Below, piece by piece: positions 46,836-60,404 of a stretch of 64,000 nucleotides of DNA. The position numbers and the translations under genes were made by a program. Numbering within the stretch: the first letter of the stretch is position 1; each line of letters begins with the position of its first letter. Below the pieces are notes generated by a model. That model saw only the letters and a program-made list of their open reading frames with translations, was not told the origin of the DNA and searched no databases. The DNA is from Trifolium pratense (taxonomy: Eukaryota > Streptophyta > Magnoliopsida > Fabales > Fabaceae), in assembly GCF_020283565.1 (NCBI RefSeq), contig NC_060060.1:14570001-14634000 (forward strand). Direction: 5' to 3'.

Positions 46836-48561
46836 TCTATAATAAAAAAAATTGATTTTATATAATGACATTTACTATTCTTATTCATTATTCAAAGGTT
46901 ACATATTATTCACCTTCTATTAGAATGAAATAACTTTTTGCATTGAATACCTTATGGGATGATGGTTACATTTCAAGTATTGGTTTTTGTGGTAGTTGAT
47001 GAGTCAATCTCTTGAATATCAGTTATGTTATTCAATGATTAAAAAATTATATTAGTTTACATATATGTCTTTTATTGTTTATAAATTTCAATTTTTTATA
47101 CGTTCTCAAAATCTTTCAAGACATCAACTCTAATAATTTGCATGTGTAACCAGGTTACTGGATTTATAAATTGTATCCTTTATATTGCTTTTATGATCTT
47201 GCAAGACTACAATTCGATCTAATAATTTTTTGTGCATAATATTTTGAGAATATGATTTAAGAGTACTGCTCTATATTATATAAAAAAAAAGTACCCCTCT
47301 ATAAAAAAAGAGTATTGCATTCTAATAAGCACTACTAAACTATACTGAAAACCCTAATAAAAATTATTCAATAGCAAAAGACAAAAAAACAATGAGGGGA
47401 CAAAAAAAATCATTAAAAAAAATGAAAGATAAAAAAAATGAATTAAGCATAGTAAAAAGAAGATAAATAAAACCGCTAGCTAAAAACATTATGAAAATTT
47501 TTGACCAATAAAATATGGGATATAAATATTCTATCAGGTGAATGTTTGAGAAGAAACTTCAATAGAAACAATTTATTATCAGAACAAGAATCGTCTTTTT
47601 TATAAATCTGAGAGACCTTAAATTGTGTGAAGGGGTAGAGTAAATAGTTATAATTTTTCAAGATTAAGATGAAAAATCATCAACTATATAAATTGTTGAT
47701 GCTCATACGTCAAAATAAATTTTAGAAATTGTAGAAACTGTAGATATTAAAACATAATTACATGCAAAATAATAAGGTGATTTAGATAATCTCATTCTTT
47801 ACATATAGTGTGTGCATGTGATCTGAAATTCACTAAAAATTTCAAAATTATTGATTTGATTTAAATAATAATGCAAATATTTAAATAAAATAAGTACATA
47901 TTCTATAAAGTGTTAAAAAAATGTTTAGGTTACGGCTCAAAATAAAATAGTGAGATGTTTGTAAGAAAAATATAACATTTTTTTAAGCAAATAATAAGAT
48001 GACATGTGAAATTCTTCTAAAATAATAAACTTTATTTACCTGAGCCAAATAACTAAGCCTAAATTCATATATATGAAATCATCATCCAAACTTATATATT
48101 GGCAACAAAAAATATTCACATTTATAACAAAAATAAACTAAGATCTTATAAAGAAAATCAACATTCAAACTAAGATCTTATTGGAAAAAAAATACATCAA
48201 AAATAAAAAGCAAAGTGGTACATGTGACTATACAGTTGCAATTCATATAAAGAAAACTAAGATCTTATACGATTACACTATTAAAATAAAATATGATTCT
48301 AAAATATTATAAGAGATCTATTACATTAAATTATAAATAAAACTACGATATAAATTAATGAAAAAACTCATATTTCTAAACAACTTGTTTTTTTTTAAAT
48401 TTATACTTATATACTAATATTAAATATAATCATATTTTAAATTAATATCTATCTTTTAACTATATATGATTATACTTATCACAATTATTATTTTTTATTT
48501 ATAAAAATATTTTAATTATATATTTTAATCGAACCCGTGCGTTGCACGGGTTTATCCCTAG
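46836..48561 (+). mobile_element. Probable non-autonomous Helitron
   Basis: The 3' end is strong: a 7-bp stem CCCGTGC/GCACGGG (48534-48540, 48544-48550) with a 3-base loop, 11 bases before a terminal CTAG (48558-48561) followed by T. The 5' end is less sure: TCTATAATAAA from 46836, preceded by A, fits the TC start and A/T insertion rule, but alternative starts exist near 46703-46710. The interior is very AT-rich with no Rep/helicase gene. Confidence 0.55.
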
Positions 48562-50820
48562 TATATATAAATGGAAGTTAATATTTGTTGCGGTGAAGGT
48601 AACTTTCCATTTTTTAGGTGGAGTGTTGTTTTTATATAACTCCATAAGCTATATGTTAAATAATTTGCTTATATTTTAAAAAATTAATAGTGTAATTAAT
48701 TGTCTATTTTATGTACAAAGGTATTAAAAACAGAGTTTAGTGGATATTCTCCGTAAAACAATTTGACACGGAAGAAATCAAGCATTTTAAGAATAGCTAT
48801 TCAAACAAAATTTTCATTTGAAAATTTTATAAAAAGTTTTTTTCTAAATTTTTTTTACACAAAATTATATAACACTACAAGAATCTATTTTCAAAAAATC
48901 TATAACAAACATGCCCTAATGACAGGAACTGTTTGTCGGAAACAGATTTACGGACCTTGTAATCAATGTCAATCATTCGATCTAAAATCAACAACTGCCT
49001 TTATTTTAATAAAAAAGACACAGTTTTCAAACTTTTGCGACATGTAGGCTCCATATGTCAATACTCATCACTCACGTTTTAGTTATGCAACAAGCAATTT
49101 CAAGTTCATTGTAACTTCTAGGGGTTATCATCATTCCACTAAGGTAAAAATATGAACACTGGACGAATCTTGAAAACCAGTTTCTCTTTATTTAACAATG
49201 TAAATAGTATAGTAGTCAAAATCTTTTAAAAGTAGAAGTTGCAAATAACTTTCAAAATAAATTCAGTAGCATATTTGATGTATAAATTGTGAGTGTTGAA
49301 CTATGTTTACAACTGATCTTGTTAATAATCACTTATGAAACACGAGAACATTCTCTTCTCTGTAGTAATGACAGTTAATTAGTCTAAACTCTAAAGAATG
49401 CTATAACAAAAGCTAATAGTTAATTGATCTTGTTGTCAATATAATGGAATAGATCCATTCTTTTGCATGTTAGTATTTTGATGATTTACTTCACTTCCAA
49501 AGGCTTTGGGGCACCAGAAAAACTAAACCACCGGAGACATCAAGTAGCATAGTATAGAAGATGTCGGTTTCCGAAAATGAGAACTTGTTTGAGCTATGCA
49601 ACTTGTGGAGGAATCCAGTTTAGAAGTGAGTTTCAGGAGAAGTGAATTCACTTGGAATCATCCAACAATCAGACTTTATCTTCAGCTTCGGTCATCTCCA
49701 CGACAAAAACCTCTGAAATGCTAGGACAGAAATAAGACTATGAGAAGTCTTATTAAAGTTGGAGACTTAATTTTATCGGTCTACATCTCATATCCGGCCA
49801 TGACAATTTCTCCCACGTACAAAGACAGTCTAAAATCTACAAACCAGTGTTACCAATAGCAGACGCAGAAAATAGTGGAACGCCAAATTTTTTCAACTTT
49901 TCTAAGACCCTCTTGAGTTTTTTCTTTGTCCCTTTCATAAGACTCATTTCAACTACATTAATTATTTCTTTACCAGCATACATCTTTTTCTACAATCTAT
50001 AATAAATACTCTAATGAAAAATCAACTACTAATTCACAATCTATAAAAGCAATACTAATTGTCAGCATATTTAACACTAACCAACTTTCTTAATTTCTGT
50101 GATTTACTCAAGGGGGTCCTATATTTAGGGACAGAGGTAGTAGCACTAGCAAATAGTGTTGCGGCAAATAGCTTACTCCACATAAGTCAATGATATATAA
50201 AAAGGCATGTTCCATACAAATAAAAAAGGCATGAAGGCAGAGCATAACTTATGTATTTTATTTTATTTTTGTCAAAGCATAGCTTATTGTATTGTATTGA
50301 AAGGTTTACTTATTACGATGAATATACTCACGAGTCATGGGCTCTTCAAATTTTCTATTATAAAAATAGGTCATGTTCGACATACATGCAGATTCTTCAG
50401 TTTTATTATTTTTAAAAACCCTAAAGTTCTCTTTCGGCTATTGCTACCGCCTCAGCTAGCAAAAACTAGAACTGCGGCCACTAATGCACTAATAGTGAAA
50501 CTAGGACAGCGTTGAGGTTTTCATAGCCGATTCATCAAAATCCACTTATACTTAGACAACATTGCTACAAACTTTGTGTGGAAATCTTAATGTGTGAGGA
50601 ATTTGTAATGAATTAATGAAATACAGAAAGAACATTCAACAGAAAAGAATATATATATTTGCATAATAATTATCTGCCTACAGCCAGTTGATTCTATGTA
50701 TCAAATATAATTCCCTCTAAAATCAAAGAAAAACTCTAAGAAATTTGGCTGTTAAAAAGATGTACTATCTTTAAAGAGAATATTGATGTAATCATACCAA
50801 TATTTCCAGAAAATGATGCC
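48562..50820. other. Gene-free spacer before the apyrase gene end
   Basis: AT-rich DNA with no supportable coding region. The final ~200 bp should be the apyrase 3' UTR (minus strand). Confidence 0.4.
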
Positions 50821-53493
50821 TTAAACCTTCACCAGGTGTGCTTCAGCCACTGAAGAATTGAGGTCTTCTCGAGACTGTGATCTCCTACTCTGCAGACGCA
50901 TCTGACTTCGATGAGGAGACCAGAAGACACCCGTATTACTGCTGTCAAACTGCATCTGCCCTAAACTATTTGAGGAATAACTATGTGATACTCCGCTACT
51001 GGCTGATGGGTACAGGGAAGACTCGACTAGCTGGATGCCATCACTGTTATCACCAAAATCATACCCCATGGCAAATGGACTTCCGTGTGGACCTGCAACT
51101 GTTGGGCTGTGTGGCATCTTTATTTTTCCATCCCCTGCAGCATCATCGATGTAAAATGGCATCAAAGGTCATTTTAAAAGTAGAGTGCATAGATTATCCA
51201 TAAACTAAGTTATAGTAGTAAAAGCAAGTTATGATAAGAATGCAATAAAAGATACTCCATCCGTTCCTTTTTAACGGTCGCTTTTGTATAAAAACTTTGT
51301 TCCTATTTATTTGTCGTTTTCAAAATTCAATGCAGCATTAACTATTATGTTGTAATGCTCTCATAGAGAGAACTAGGTGGGACGTCATAATAAACAGTTA
51401 AGGGTATTATAGAGAAAAGACAAATAACTCTATCAAAAATAACAAAATCTATTGGTTTTCTTGGTGTGTGTATCTTAAAACGACAACTAAAAAGGAATTG
51501 AGGAAGTTATAGTGGTAAAAATTTACCATGATCTAATTAGGTGATCGCCGTTAAACTAAATTTGATAGTAAAAATTGAAAGAAAAACTACTAACATATGA
51601 ATGGTATTTAGTAAGCATCTAGGAAAAGCTTTGAACTAAACTGTTACTATGTTAAGTTATCATTGGGTAATCAGAAATCAGTGTTTGGATAAACAGCTTA
51701 CCGGAGCTCATTGGACTCCATCGCTGAAAATTAAGAACAGAAGCACTGGAAACACCGTTATGCCTGAAAATGGGAAGATGTTGCCTCCGGAAAAATCTCG
51801 GCATCCCATTGCCAACACATGATAAAGCACAAAGAAGGACAATAAAAGAAAACAACACGATAGCGATAAGAATAAGAGGATTTATCTTCATCTGGAGCAC
51901 TCCAAAGTTACGAAGCCCGAATCCAGTGGAATATGCCTTCCCAGCTTCTAACAAGGCAACCCCAAGTGTCCAGGTGATGCTGCCAGAGCCAACAGATATT
52001 TGGTTATCATTAATGTGCAAACCCTCTCTCAGAAGTGAGGCAATGTATGGTGCCCTAAAGCAGTACTGCTCAATAAAGGGCTGAGGCACAACACTTTTCT
52101 TCGCAACATCCCATCTTTTTTCACAGAAATCCTCACCCTTTTTCAACACATCATCAAGTGTGGCTTCAGAAGACAAGTTGAAAAACCGATACACAACATA
52201 AAATCCAGAAATCACGTAAAAGTGGCCATATGGGCGAGGGAGATTATCTTGCAATGCACAAGGTGTCACTCCGCAATCAAGTCCTGGACTGAGATTGGAC
52301 CATTCAGACAAATTTACGACAACTTTCGCAAGTGCACTGCATTGTTGCCAATTAGGAGCACCGACAAGCACTAACGGAGTTCCTGACCCACCTTGCTTAC
52401 TCAACCGTTTCTCACCAACAGAAAGACTTCCACCTTTGCCACAACGAGGGCATATGTATCGAGCCTTGTAGCCAGATTGCAAACAAGGATGCTTGAGCTC
52501 TATATCTTTACCAGCCGCTGATGAGCCAAACTCTTTCTTAAACAGATGTGCCACCGACTTCCCAAACGCCTCATTGAGTCCATAACCCTCAAGAGAATAT
52601 GCAGTAAGATGATGGTTCACCGATCCAATCCTAACATACAAACTAGTCTCACTATTAACTTGTTGATCACTCTCAAAAGTAACCTGCAACGACGATCCTC
52701 CCAAATCAAGTGCACCATAAGTCGCCTTCCTAGGACTAACACCCAAAATACGACTATGATAATTAAGCGATATCCATCCAAAATAAGCTTCCTCAGTACC
52801 AGAAATAATCTTAATCCAATCCTTCTTACACAAAAAAGGAGAATCCTTGATCACAGACCAAGCATTATCTACCAACCACTTAGACTCCTTCCTAGGAAGT
52901 CTCCTAACACCAGCAGTAGCATAAAGATACAAAGAAGTACTCTTATGCGAATGCACCGGTATCTGCTTCTTCACCCACCTAACTAACGGTTTCAAAGCAC
53001 CCCTCAAACCAGAAACATTATATACTAACTTATCAATCCCCGGTTCAGTTTCCATCCGATCGTAAGCACGACCAGTAGGCTTCTTCCTATGCAAGCCATC
53101 TCTCAAAGACTTAACCGCTATAGGAAGACTACTATGTCTCTTAAATTGAACATAAGCATTATACACATAAACACGAGTTCCGGTACTACCACAATCAAGA
53201 ACAACATAGTATTTACCAGACCCAATATTCCAAAAAGAGTAAACAAACATAAAAATCAAGTATGTGAGTAAAAGAAACAATGTAAGTAAAAGTACAAGCC
53301 TTATAGTTCTGATGCATTTCTTCCTAGAAGATGCTGGTGTTGTTGTTGTTGTTGTTACTGCAGTTTGAAGGGGTTGTTTCAAATGGGTATATGAAGTGAA
53401 ATCTTGAAGAGAAGAAGAGATTCTGAGATTAGGTGATGATTGTGGGGTTGAGAATTTGAAGGAAACAAGTGAAGCGATTTTTGCAAAGACCAT
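50821..53493 (-). CDS. APY7: Apyrase 7 (GDA1/CD39 nucleoside phosphatase)
   Basis: Two exons on the minus strand, 51702-53493 and 50821-51134, give 701 residues. A membrane segment at about 66-88 is followed by the apyrase conserved regions: DCGSTGTR (100-107), LYATAGVRR, SGTEEAYFGWISLNY and GALDLGGSSLQVTFE. A second membrane segment (LILIAIVLFSFIVLLCALSC) near 535-555 precedes a Ser-rich cytosolic tail. Two membrane anchors and a length over 650 residues set APY7 apart from the shorter plant apyrases. The family removes phosphate from NTP/NDP; Arabidopsis APY6/APY7 act in pollen wall formation. The single intron (51135-51701) contains a Stowaway-like MITE. The splice junction restores SPMSSG/DGKIKMPHSP. 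Confidence 0.94.
51255..51507. mobile_element. Stowaway-like MITE in the apyrase intron
   Basis: The ends CTCCATCCGTTCCTTTTTAA and (reverse strand) ACTTCCTCAATTCCTTTTTA are inverted repeats continuing to GTCG(C/T)TTT. TA dinucleotides flank it. It is non-coding. Confidence 0.65.
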
Positions 53494-53845
53494 ATCTTTT
53501 GATGATTTAGAGAAAACCCAGATGGGATTTTGGGGTATTGATTAGGTGGTTGAAGAAAGCATGGCATTTCGTGTGATGAATCAAGATGAACAACACAGTG
53601 ATGTTGTTGTTGAAGAATTTTCAGTAGGAGAATGAGATTCTATGGGAACAAGATGATTGAGACATTGTTGTTATCAAAGAATTGAATTTTGAAGAGAGAA
53701 TTTGTTCTAAAATGGAAGAACATTCGGTTTTGAAGGTCGTCGGTTAGGTCGAAGGTAATCACTGCAGACAAAAAACGAACAAGATATCAACATTTTGACT
53801 ATACTTATTTTATCTCCAAAAATAAAAAGTTAATTTAATTTTAAA

Positions 53846-53990
53846 TTTTTTTTTTACACCATAAGTTTAATCTGGTTCGAGGGTCGGTTCTGACCGATTT
53901 CAGCCCTTTCTGATTGCAGTTGCGGAATATCGAACTGTGGTCCTCACTACCAAGTTCAACGTCAACCACCACTGAACCAACTAACGATTG
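53846..53990 (-). mobile_element. tRNA-derived SINE, second family
   Basis: Collinear with 42142-42290. On the minus strand: CAATCGTTAGTTGGTTCAGT, box B-like AGTTCGATATTCCGCAACTG, then an A-run (T-run 53846-53855 on the plus strand). It lies upstream of the apyrase gene. Confidence 0.7.
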
Positions 53991-54240
53991 ATTAATTTTT
54001 TAATTTTCTTACATGGTTACAAGTATAATTAAATTCAGAATTTTATAGTTTTTGAATTTTAGTAGTATTTGTTGATTCTGCAAAAAAATATATATAATTA
54101 AGTTCTAGTCAAAATAATTACTCAATTTTTTAAAATTATTTGAAGAGCTTAGAGTTTTAATTGGTATTCAAAGTTTTTATAAGAATACTAAATAATGAGA
54201 GGTGGTTGAAAAAAATAAGAATATTAAATTAAGATACTAA

Positions 54241-54723
54241 TGGTGTGTTTGGTTCGAGGTAAATGGAGGGGAGGAGAGGGGAGGTGAGGGGAAAATTTTA
54301 ATGAAATGTGTTTGGTTCAATTTTTGTAGAATTTAATTTTATAAATGTCTTATTGGATTACATTTATTATCAGGGTTGAAAAATTACTATCAACAAATAG
54401 TTTAATTTGTGTCGAAGAGATATAACTCAATTCATGTGTGGTATACTTTTTATTTTATTTTATACCAAATTTGTGGTATGATTTATTATTATGATATGGT
54501 TTTAAGATTATAAGGATAAAAATGTAAATTAGTTATAAAATTCCTCCCCTCCCCCTCTTGAACCAAACATATATCTAATTAAAATCCCTCACCTCCCCTC
54601 CCCTTCCTTCTTTTGAACCAAACATATGTGTAAGTACAAATTTCACCTCCCTTCCCCTCACCTCCCTTCCCCTTCATTAAAATACCTCCCCTCCCCTCCC
54701 CCTATGTTGAACCAAACAGACCC
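54241..54723. mobile_element. PIF/Harbinger-type MITE with G-rich ends
   Basis: Ends TGGTGTGTTTGGTTCGAG and (reverse strand) GGGTCTGTTTGGTTCAAC are flanked by TAA (54238-54240, 54724-54726). Next to each end is a purine- or pyrimidine-rich tract of GGGGAGG-type repeats (54266-54293; complement near 54640-54705). Length 483 bp, no coding capacity. Confidence 0.75.
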
Positions 54724-56030
54724 TAAATGATTTTTTGGACAGAATTATAAGATACTAGCCACAGAATAAGAGTATAACAACAGCACAATAACAGCTATAA
54801 TTCATTGAATTTTGAGAGACTTTTTAGTTGGAAATACACGACTTTTCAACAATCTCACCAAAAGTCTTAAGACTTTTTTGAATTCTCCAAGTCTTAAGTC
54901 TTAAGACTTTTCAACAATCTCACCAAAAGTCAATGTATCAAATTTCTTCTTCTTCTTTATTATTTTCGCAGTTCATCATTACTGCACCAGATTTTTTTCT
55001 TCTTCTTCTTTTTTGACGAATTCTTCTTCTTTTCTTTGTTCACTTATTCAATAATCTCACTAAAAGTTTCGAGACTTTTTCAAACTCTCCAAGATTTTTT
55101 ATTTTCATCATCACTGTACCAGTTTTTTTTTCCTTCTTCTTATCAAATACATCTGCTTCTTTTTAAGTGTAAAAAAAAAAGGAATTTTTTGTTTTTGGAT
55201 TCTCAAAAAAATATAATTTCTTTTATTAAAATTTATTGATTTTTTAAAAATTTTCTTAATTTACAAAAGTTTCATAATAAAGTATTATTATGAAATCTTG
55301 ATCGTAAAAAATCTTTTGAAAAAAATCTCTCAAAGTTCATTCAAATCATGTGTTAAAAATCTTGATTGTAAAAAAGTCTTTAATTGTCTCATCAAATCAA
55401 TATAGTCCAACAAAATCTCATAAAATCATCAAAACTTTTTTTTGCCAAAATTGTCTCGTAAAATCTCAAACCAATACACCCCTAAATTTTCCATACTTTT
55501 CTTGTTTGAAATATAAATAATCAGAGGTGGCTGGAAAAGATATACTGTATATTTAATGTTCATTGGTCAAAACAAATGTTCATTGGTCAAAGTCACTATT
55601 AACTTAGTAATTTTTTTTCCCTTTTCTGTTGAACATAATTTTCATTCTTACCTTCCAATTTAAATATATTCCAACTTGCCAAATATATTTCACTATTTTT
55701 GAGTTATATTAAATGAAACCATTTTCACAAAGACATTGAGTGTATTTGATCCGCTAAAAAACAAGGGACTTGATTCCAAATGCTGCCAAAATGCAGAATT
55801 TAATCAATTTTAAACTTCATTACTATTTAATAGTTAAATTTTCAATATGCTAGATATCACCAAAACTTCAGAAAATCTAGTAGAAAAGTGTAACAATATA
55901 TTACAGAATATTTAGTGAGTTCCATGAACAAGAGAATTGCTTGCATGTTAATTTGACAAGCAGTAACAGATTGAAGAACCATGACAAAACTTTTTTTATA
56001 CAAGGCATTGATATTTTGTAATTAATTTCC
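54724..56030. other. Spacer between the WAT1-like 3' end and the apyrase 5' end
   Basis: AT-rich. Around 54840-54930 and 55040-55110 the words AGACTTTT(T/C), CAATCTCACCAAAAGT and TCTTCTTCTT recur in an imperfect tandem pattern. No gene is seen. Confidence 0.4.
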
Positions 56031-59000
56031 TTAATCTGCTGATGATTTTGGACTTGTAGATACACTAGAGGACACAGAAAAAACGTGATATTTATCCCGG
56101 ATAAGTGGTTCAGCTTCCCAACTAACTCCAACTGTTGCATTTCTTTCTCTATATGATCCCCAAGTAACAGTATATAGACCAGCAATGATAAATGATCCTC
56201 CTATGATGCTGTTGTCACATGGATAGTAAAAAAACATTAAGAACGAGAAACTTCGAAAAAGGTCTACTGGTAAAATTGTTTCCGAAAATGAAGTTGTGGA
56301 TTCCAGTTTTTCAAAAACTTCAATTAGATTATTTTGGTGGATTATTAACGTGTAATGCTAGGTTTGTAACCATTTATTCAAGTTAGAATAGAATGCATTC
56401 AATTAATATCTGGAAGTAAAAGGAGCTATATATACTATACCTTCCTAAGTAAATCGGACTTCCGAGGAATATTCGAGACAGTAGGGCAGAAAATGCAGGT
56501 TGAAGTGGATTGTATAGGGCAACCAAAGCTGGTCCTATTATTTTGTTGCACCATGTAATGAGTCCATAGTTAAGGGCAGATGCAATAATTCCCTGAACAA
56601 ATAAATCAAAATGTTGTGGAAATCTACACATTAATAATCCACCAAAATAATCTAATTGAAGTTTACATATATCAACATATTTGTAAGAACATAGGATACT
56701 CTCAATTGTTTCCATCCATTTAACAATCTTGCATCACAAGACAGAACACATCGCGAATCATAACAGAAAATTCCCATATTACTCTCAACTATTGCCACTC
56801 CAAGGGAGAAACTGTTTTGAGATATTTTGCCAACAAGGGCAACAATGAATTCAGTTGCTCCGGTAACAACCAAGTAATTTACAAATAATTAAAAAGTTTA
56901 CACTAATAACATATCATAATTAAACCAATGTTTAAACTTTTAAAAGTATGACAAACTTGCAAAAACTTCGAGTCCTACTTCATTAAGTGAAAATGACTAC
57001 CAAACAGTGAAAAATTGATAGCTGATATCGTGCAAACAATTAACAGGGAAGTTTTGAGGACAGTTCTAACAGTTTAATATAGAAATATGGACCAAAATCA
57101 TAGGCAATTATTAATGGAGAGTACATGAAACTAGAGACTGATTTAAAATTTTGGTAACTCACGGCATAAATAACAGCAAGTACTTCGGACGATGTCAAAC
57201 TCCAGCTAGTTGACTCACTAGTCATTAAAAATGAGACTGTCACCATCATAGCAGCTCCGAAGAAATATGAATATGCCGTGACAGATAGATTTGCAGGATA
57301 TTTTTTTAATACTGGTGCCTGAAAATAATTAATGGTGATAAATTAAATGCACCAACATTACACATATTGAAGAGCACCAAAGTTTTCGCTTAATGCTGTA
57401 ATTAATATCCATTTAATTTAATATACTAAAAAGATGCATACCTGAATGGCCAGAAAAGCAGCCATACACATGCAATTTCCTATCAAGCACAGAACCCCAA
57501 GATGAAAATGGCCAAGACCACGATCCTGTAAAGCACCGATAAACCATCCAGAAGGCTCAGGTTGACCTCTCGCACTAATTTCATTTCGTGCTACATGATC
57601 AATTTCTGCATATCCTATCAGAATTGGACCGCGATACAAAACCATCAATATGGCACCAGAAACACAGATAAGAGTTCCTAAAACCTTTGCTAGACCTTCA
57701 TACCTACGCAAGTTCACTTTTTCTGTACTGCAAGAAAAAGTTTATTAATGTATGCACTACTGTATGTCCTGGTTTATCCGTATAAGTTTATTAATAATTA
57801 AGATTGTGCAATTTGTGTTCGTGTTTTATTTATGATACACAGCGCAAAACTGACCCCATCATTACAGCGAACAAAAATGTAAAGACTGGAATTGCTGGCT
57901 GTGTAGCAGCAGCATAAGTTGGATTTGTATAGCTCAAACCAATAAGAAACAGAAGTTGGTTGCCGAATATCCTGTTCATGAATGACAGCGCAAAAATACC
58001 ACACTCATCAATAAAAGATTCTCTTATCCATGTGCAATGGAAATAGGAAGTGACTAGTATCGAAAACCTTACCCAGTTAATCCAAGAAAGAAGAATGAAA
58101 TCAGTAGGTCCTTAGTAATGGGTGGTCGTGTCCGTCTTCGGCCAACATGGTTTGATCAAAATATTCTTACAACATTAAAAAAGTGAACAATACGATAAAA
58201 TATCATTTTGAAATATTGAAGATGTAGAATGTAGAATATAGTAGCATAGTAAAATGTACAAAGTAGGTATTGACATTGACCTATGCTTCTAACAATCAAA
58301 ATTAGGAGTCATCTTCACATATATGATAATAATGGAAGTCTAGAATCAATAGCCACCACACACAAACAATAACATTACTAGAACAAGATTTTTTAAATAG
58401 TAATTAATAACCTCAAACTAATATGAAAAAGGATAAACTACATGATAGTATTAGTTAAACATGGAATGTGTTCTAATTAACAGGCAGATAACTCAAGATA
58501 TCAATAAACACAAGTGTAACTCTCTCCGTTTCATATTATCTGTTGTTTAAGGTTATGCGCATGTCTTAAGAAATCATTAGTTACACCTATTTTCATGGTA
58601 AAAATGATATTTTTTGACTAATTAATATAGGGTAGTTGAGGTACAAATAAATAAGGGTACTATTGAAAAAATGTACGTAATTGATACTCAATATTCTAAA
58701 TTGGCAAAAAAATTTAAAGACATAGGGAGTATTTTCATCAATTTCATGTACATTCCAAACTTGTTAAAAAAATGTAGGTCACAAAAACCGTAGTTTTTTT
58801 TTTGGAAACTCGATATCCTGCCTAAAAACTGACTAATCCAAGGCACCAATCCCATAATACAAGACACAAAATAAAGAATTAGGTAACATAACAGTTGTGC
58901 TATTTGAACATAGACTTTTGATCTTATACTACAACTTACACACATTTCCCTAAACATAATTAGCACAAACTTTCCTCTATATATTAACAGTTGTCCATAT

Positions 59001-59684
59001 GTACTTTTCTCTATATCTCACTAACTTTTGATCTTATACTAACTTACACACATTTCAAAATACATACAAAAACCAAGTAACAACATACTTGGCATCAAAC
59101 TTTTGATATCCAAGCATCATTTCCCTAACATAAATGAACCAAGCTCCCATTTGCTACAAACATGCAGATATGAGCAGTCATATTGTTTCAAACGACTGAC
59201 CAACAAAGGCAGCGACGTGAGAAAAAGGCATTTCATTTTAAGATTCTAATTCAATCTCATCATCAGTGTCTTACAGAATCAAATAAAAAAAATCCAATCA
59301 ACAAAATTCAAACTTTTCAAAAGGGTGATAAAAAAAAAAAACAACGCAAAAATAGGATTAGAATCCTAGTTAGAGCAATACAAAATCTTTCAATCACATC
59401 ATAACCCAGATAAAGAAAAGATCAAAAGGGTACATTTTTATAACATAAATTTGAAATGGAAAGGGAAAAAGAGCATACTTTTCACGAATATAAGCAATAG
59501 GAGCAAGGATAGAAAGGGCAAGTAGATCTCTGTAGAGGCAAAAAACTAACTGATTAACCCCAACATTAAGGGCTACTTTGGTAATTACATGATAGCCACC
59601 ATTGAATAGCTGCACCAATGCCATTGCCAAATGTGCCTGCCATGATGAGTCACCCACCATTGATCCTGAAACTGCTGTTGCCAT
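56031..59684 (-). CDS. WAT1-related (MtN21/EamA-like) transporter
   Basis: Seven minus-strand exons (59479-59684, 58073-58135, 57855-57971, 57442-57727, 57163-57318, 56441-56592, 56031-56208) give 385 residues. Two EamA domains, about ten membrane segments in all, include [60 protein letters not shown] and [20 protein letters not shown]. The relatives closest from memory are Arabidopsis At4g19185 and At3g45870. WAT1 itself exports auxin from the vacuole, but substrates of most relatives are unknown. The start is the ATG at 59684; the frame extends upstream without another ATG. Introns 1 and 5 are long, and intron 1 holds a Stowaway-like MITE. Confidence 0.92.
58517..58731. mobile_element. Stowaway-like MITE in WAT1-like intron 1
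   Basis: The left end CTCTCTCCGTTTCATATTAT and the right end GACATAGGGAGTATT are the usual CTCCCTCCG-type termini in inverted orientation. The body is AT-rich; ends approximate. Confidence 0.5.
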
Positions 59685-60404
59685 TGAATTCACCAATTTT
59701 CTAGCTTAATTTCTGAAAATTCCACACAAAAAGGAAATTTTGCGTGACATAATGGAGAAAGAGAGAGGAATTGGGAATTGGGGTTGTTGGGTTGGTGGAA
59801 ACCAAACCTGATGGTTCCTTTGCTTCGTGTTGAAGGCACAAAACAAAAGATGACGAGACGAGACGAGAAATGGAAGAATTGGAAAGTGTTTTTTGCTTGA
59901 ATGGATTCACAAGCTCTAATTTGGTGATGCCAAACAAGGCAAAACAAAATGAGATTATAATTTTATTTATTATTTAATTTAATATAATAGTATTAGTACA
60001 GTATTGTGTAAAAAAACATTGTAGATTAATTAAGCTAGAAAATATTGTAAAAATATTATATATGAAAAAAGTTTTTTTTTTTGGTTAATATTGGTACGAA
60101 GTTTCCACGATAATTAATCTTCGTCGGGGAACTTGTGGGGCATACAAGGTGGGTTCTCCCTTTCCAACTGAATTTTCTCCATACGCATGAGCCAAAAATC
60201 GAATCTTTGACCACATGCTTAAGGGGACCAAGACTCATACCACTTGAATCAATTCATTGTCGATAAAAAAAACACTATTATTGTAAACATATTTACACTT
60301 TAAAAAAACATTTCAATTATTAACATTTCAAATGCACCCTAGTGTAAATAGTTTTTCCTTTTCTTTATATTGTTTTTTTTTGTCAGGTCTTTTTTTTATA
60401 TTGC
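59685..60404. other. WAT1-like 5' leader/promoter and spacer
   Basis: The first ~250 bp upstream of the gene (to about 59940) are less AT-rich and probably leader and core promoter. A T-run lies at 60070-60080. No gene is seen. Confidence 0.4.

Noticed and set aside
52546..52986. 146-codon plus-strand frame opposite the apyrase gene
   Set aside because: It is antisense to a clearly conserved exon and has the biased composition of a shadow frame.
56652..56873. Open frame of 73 codons on the minus strand inside the WAT1-like gene
   Set aside because: It lies within intron 5 between well-supported exons, does not match EamA proteins and has no clear relatives I can name.
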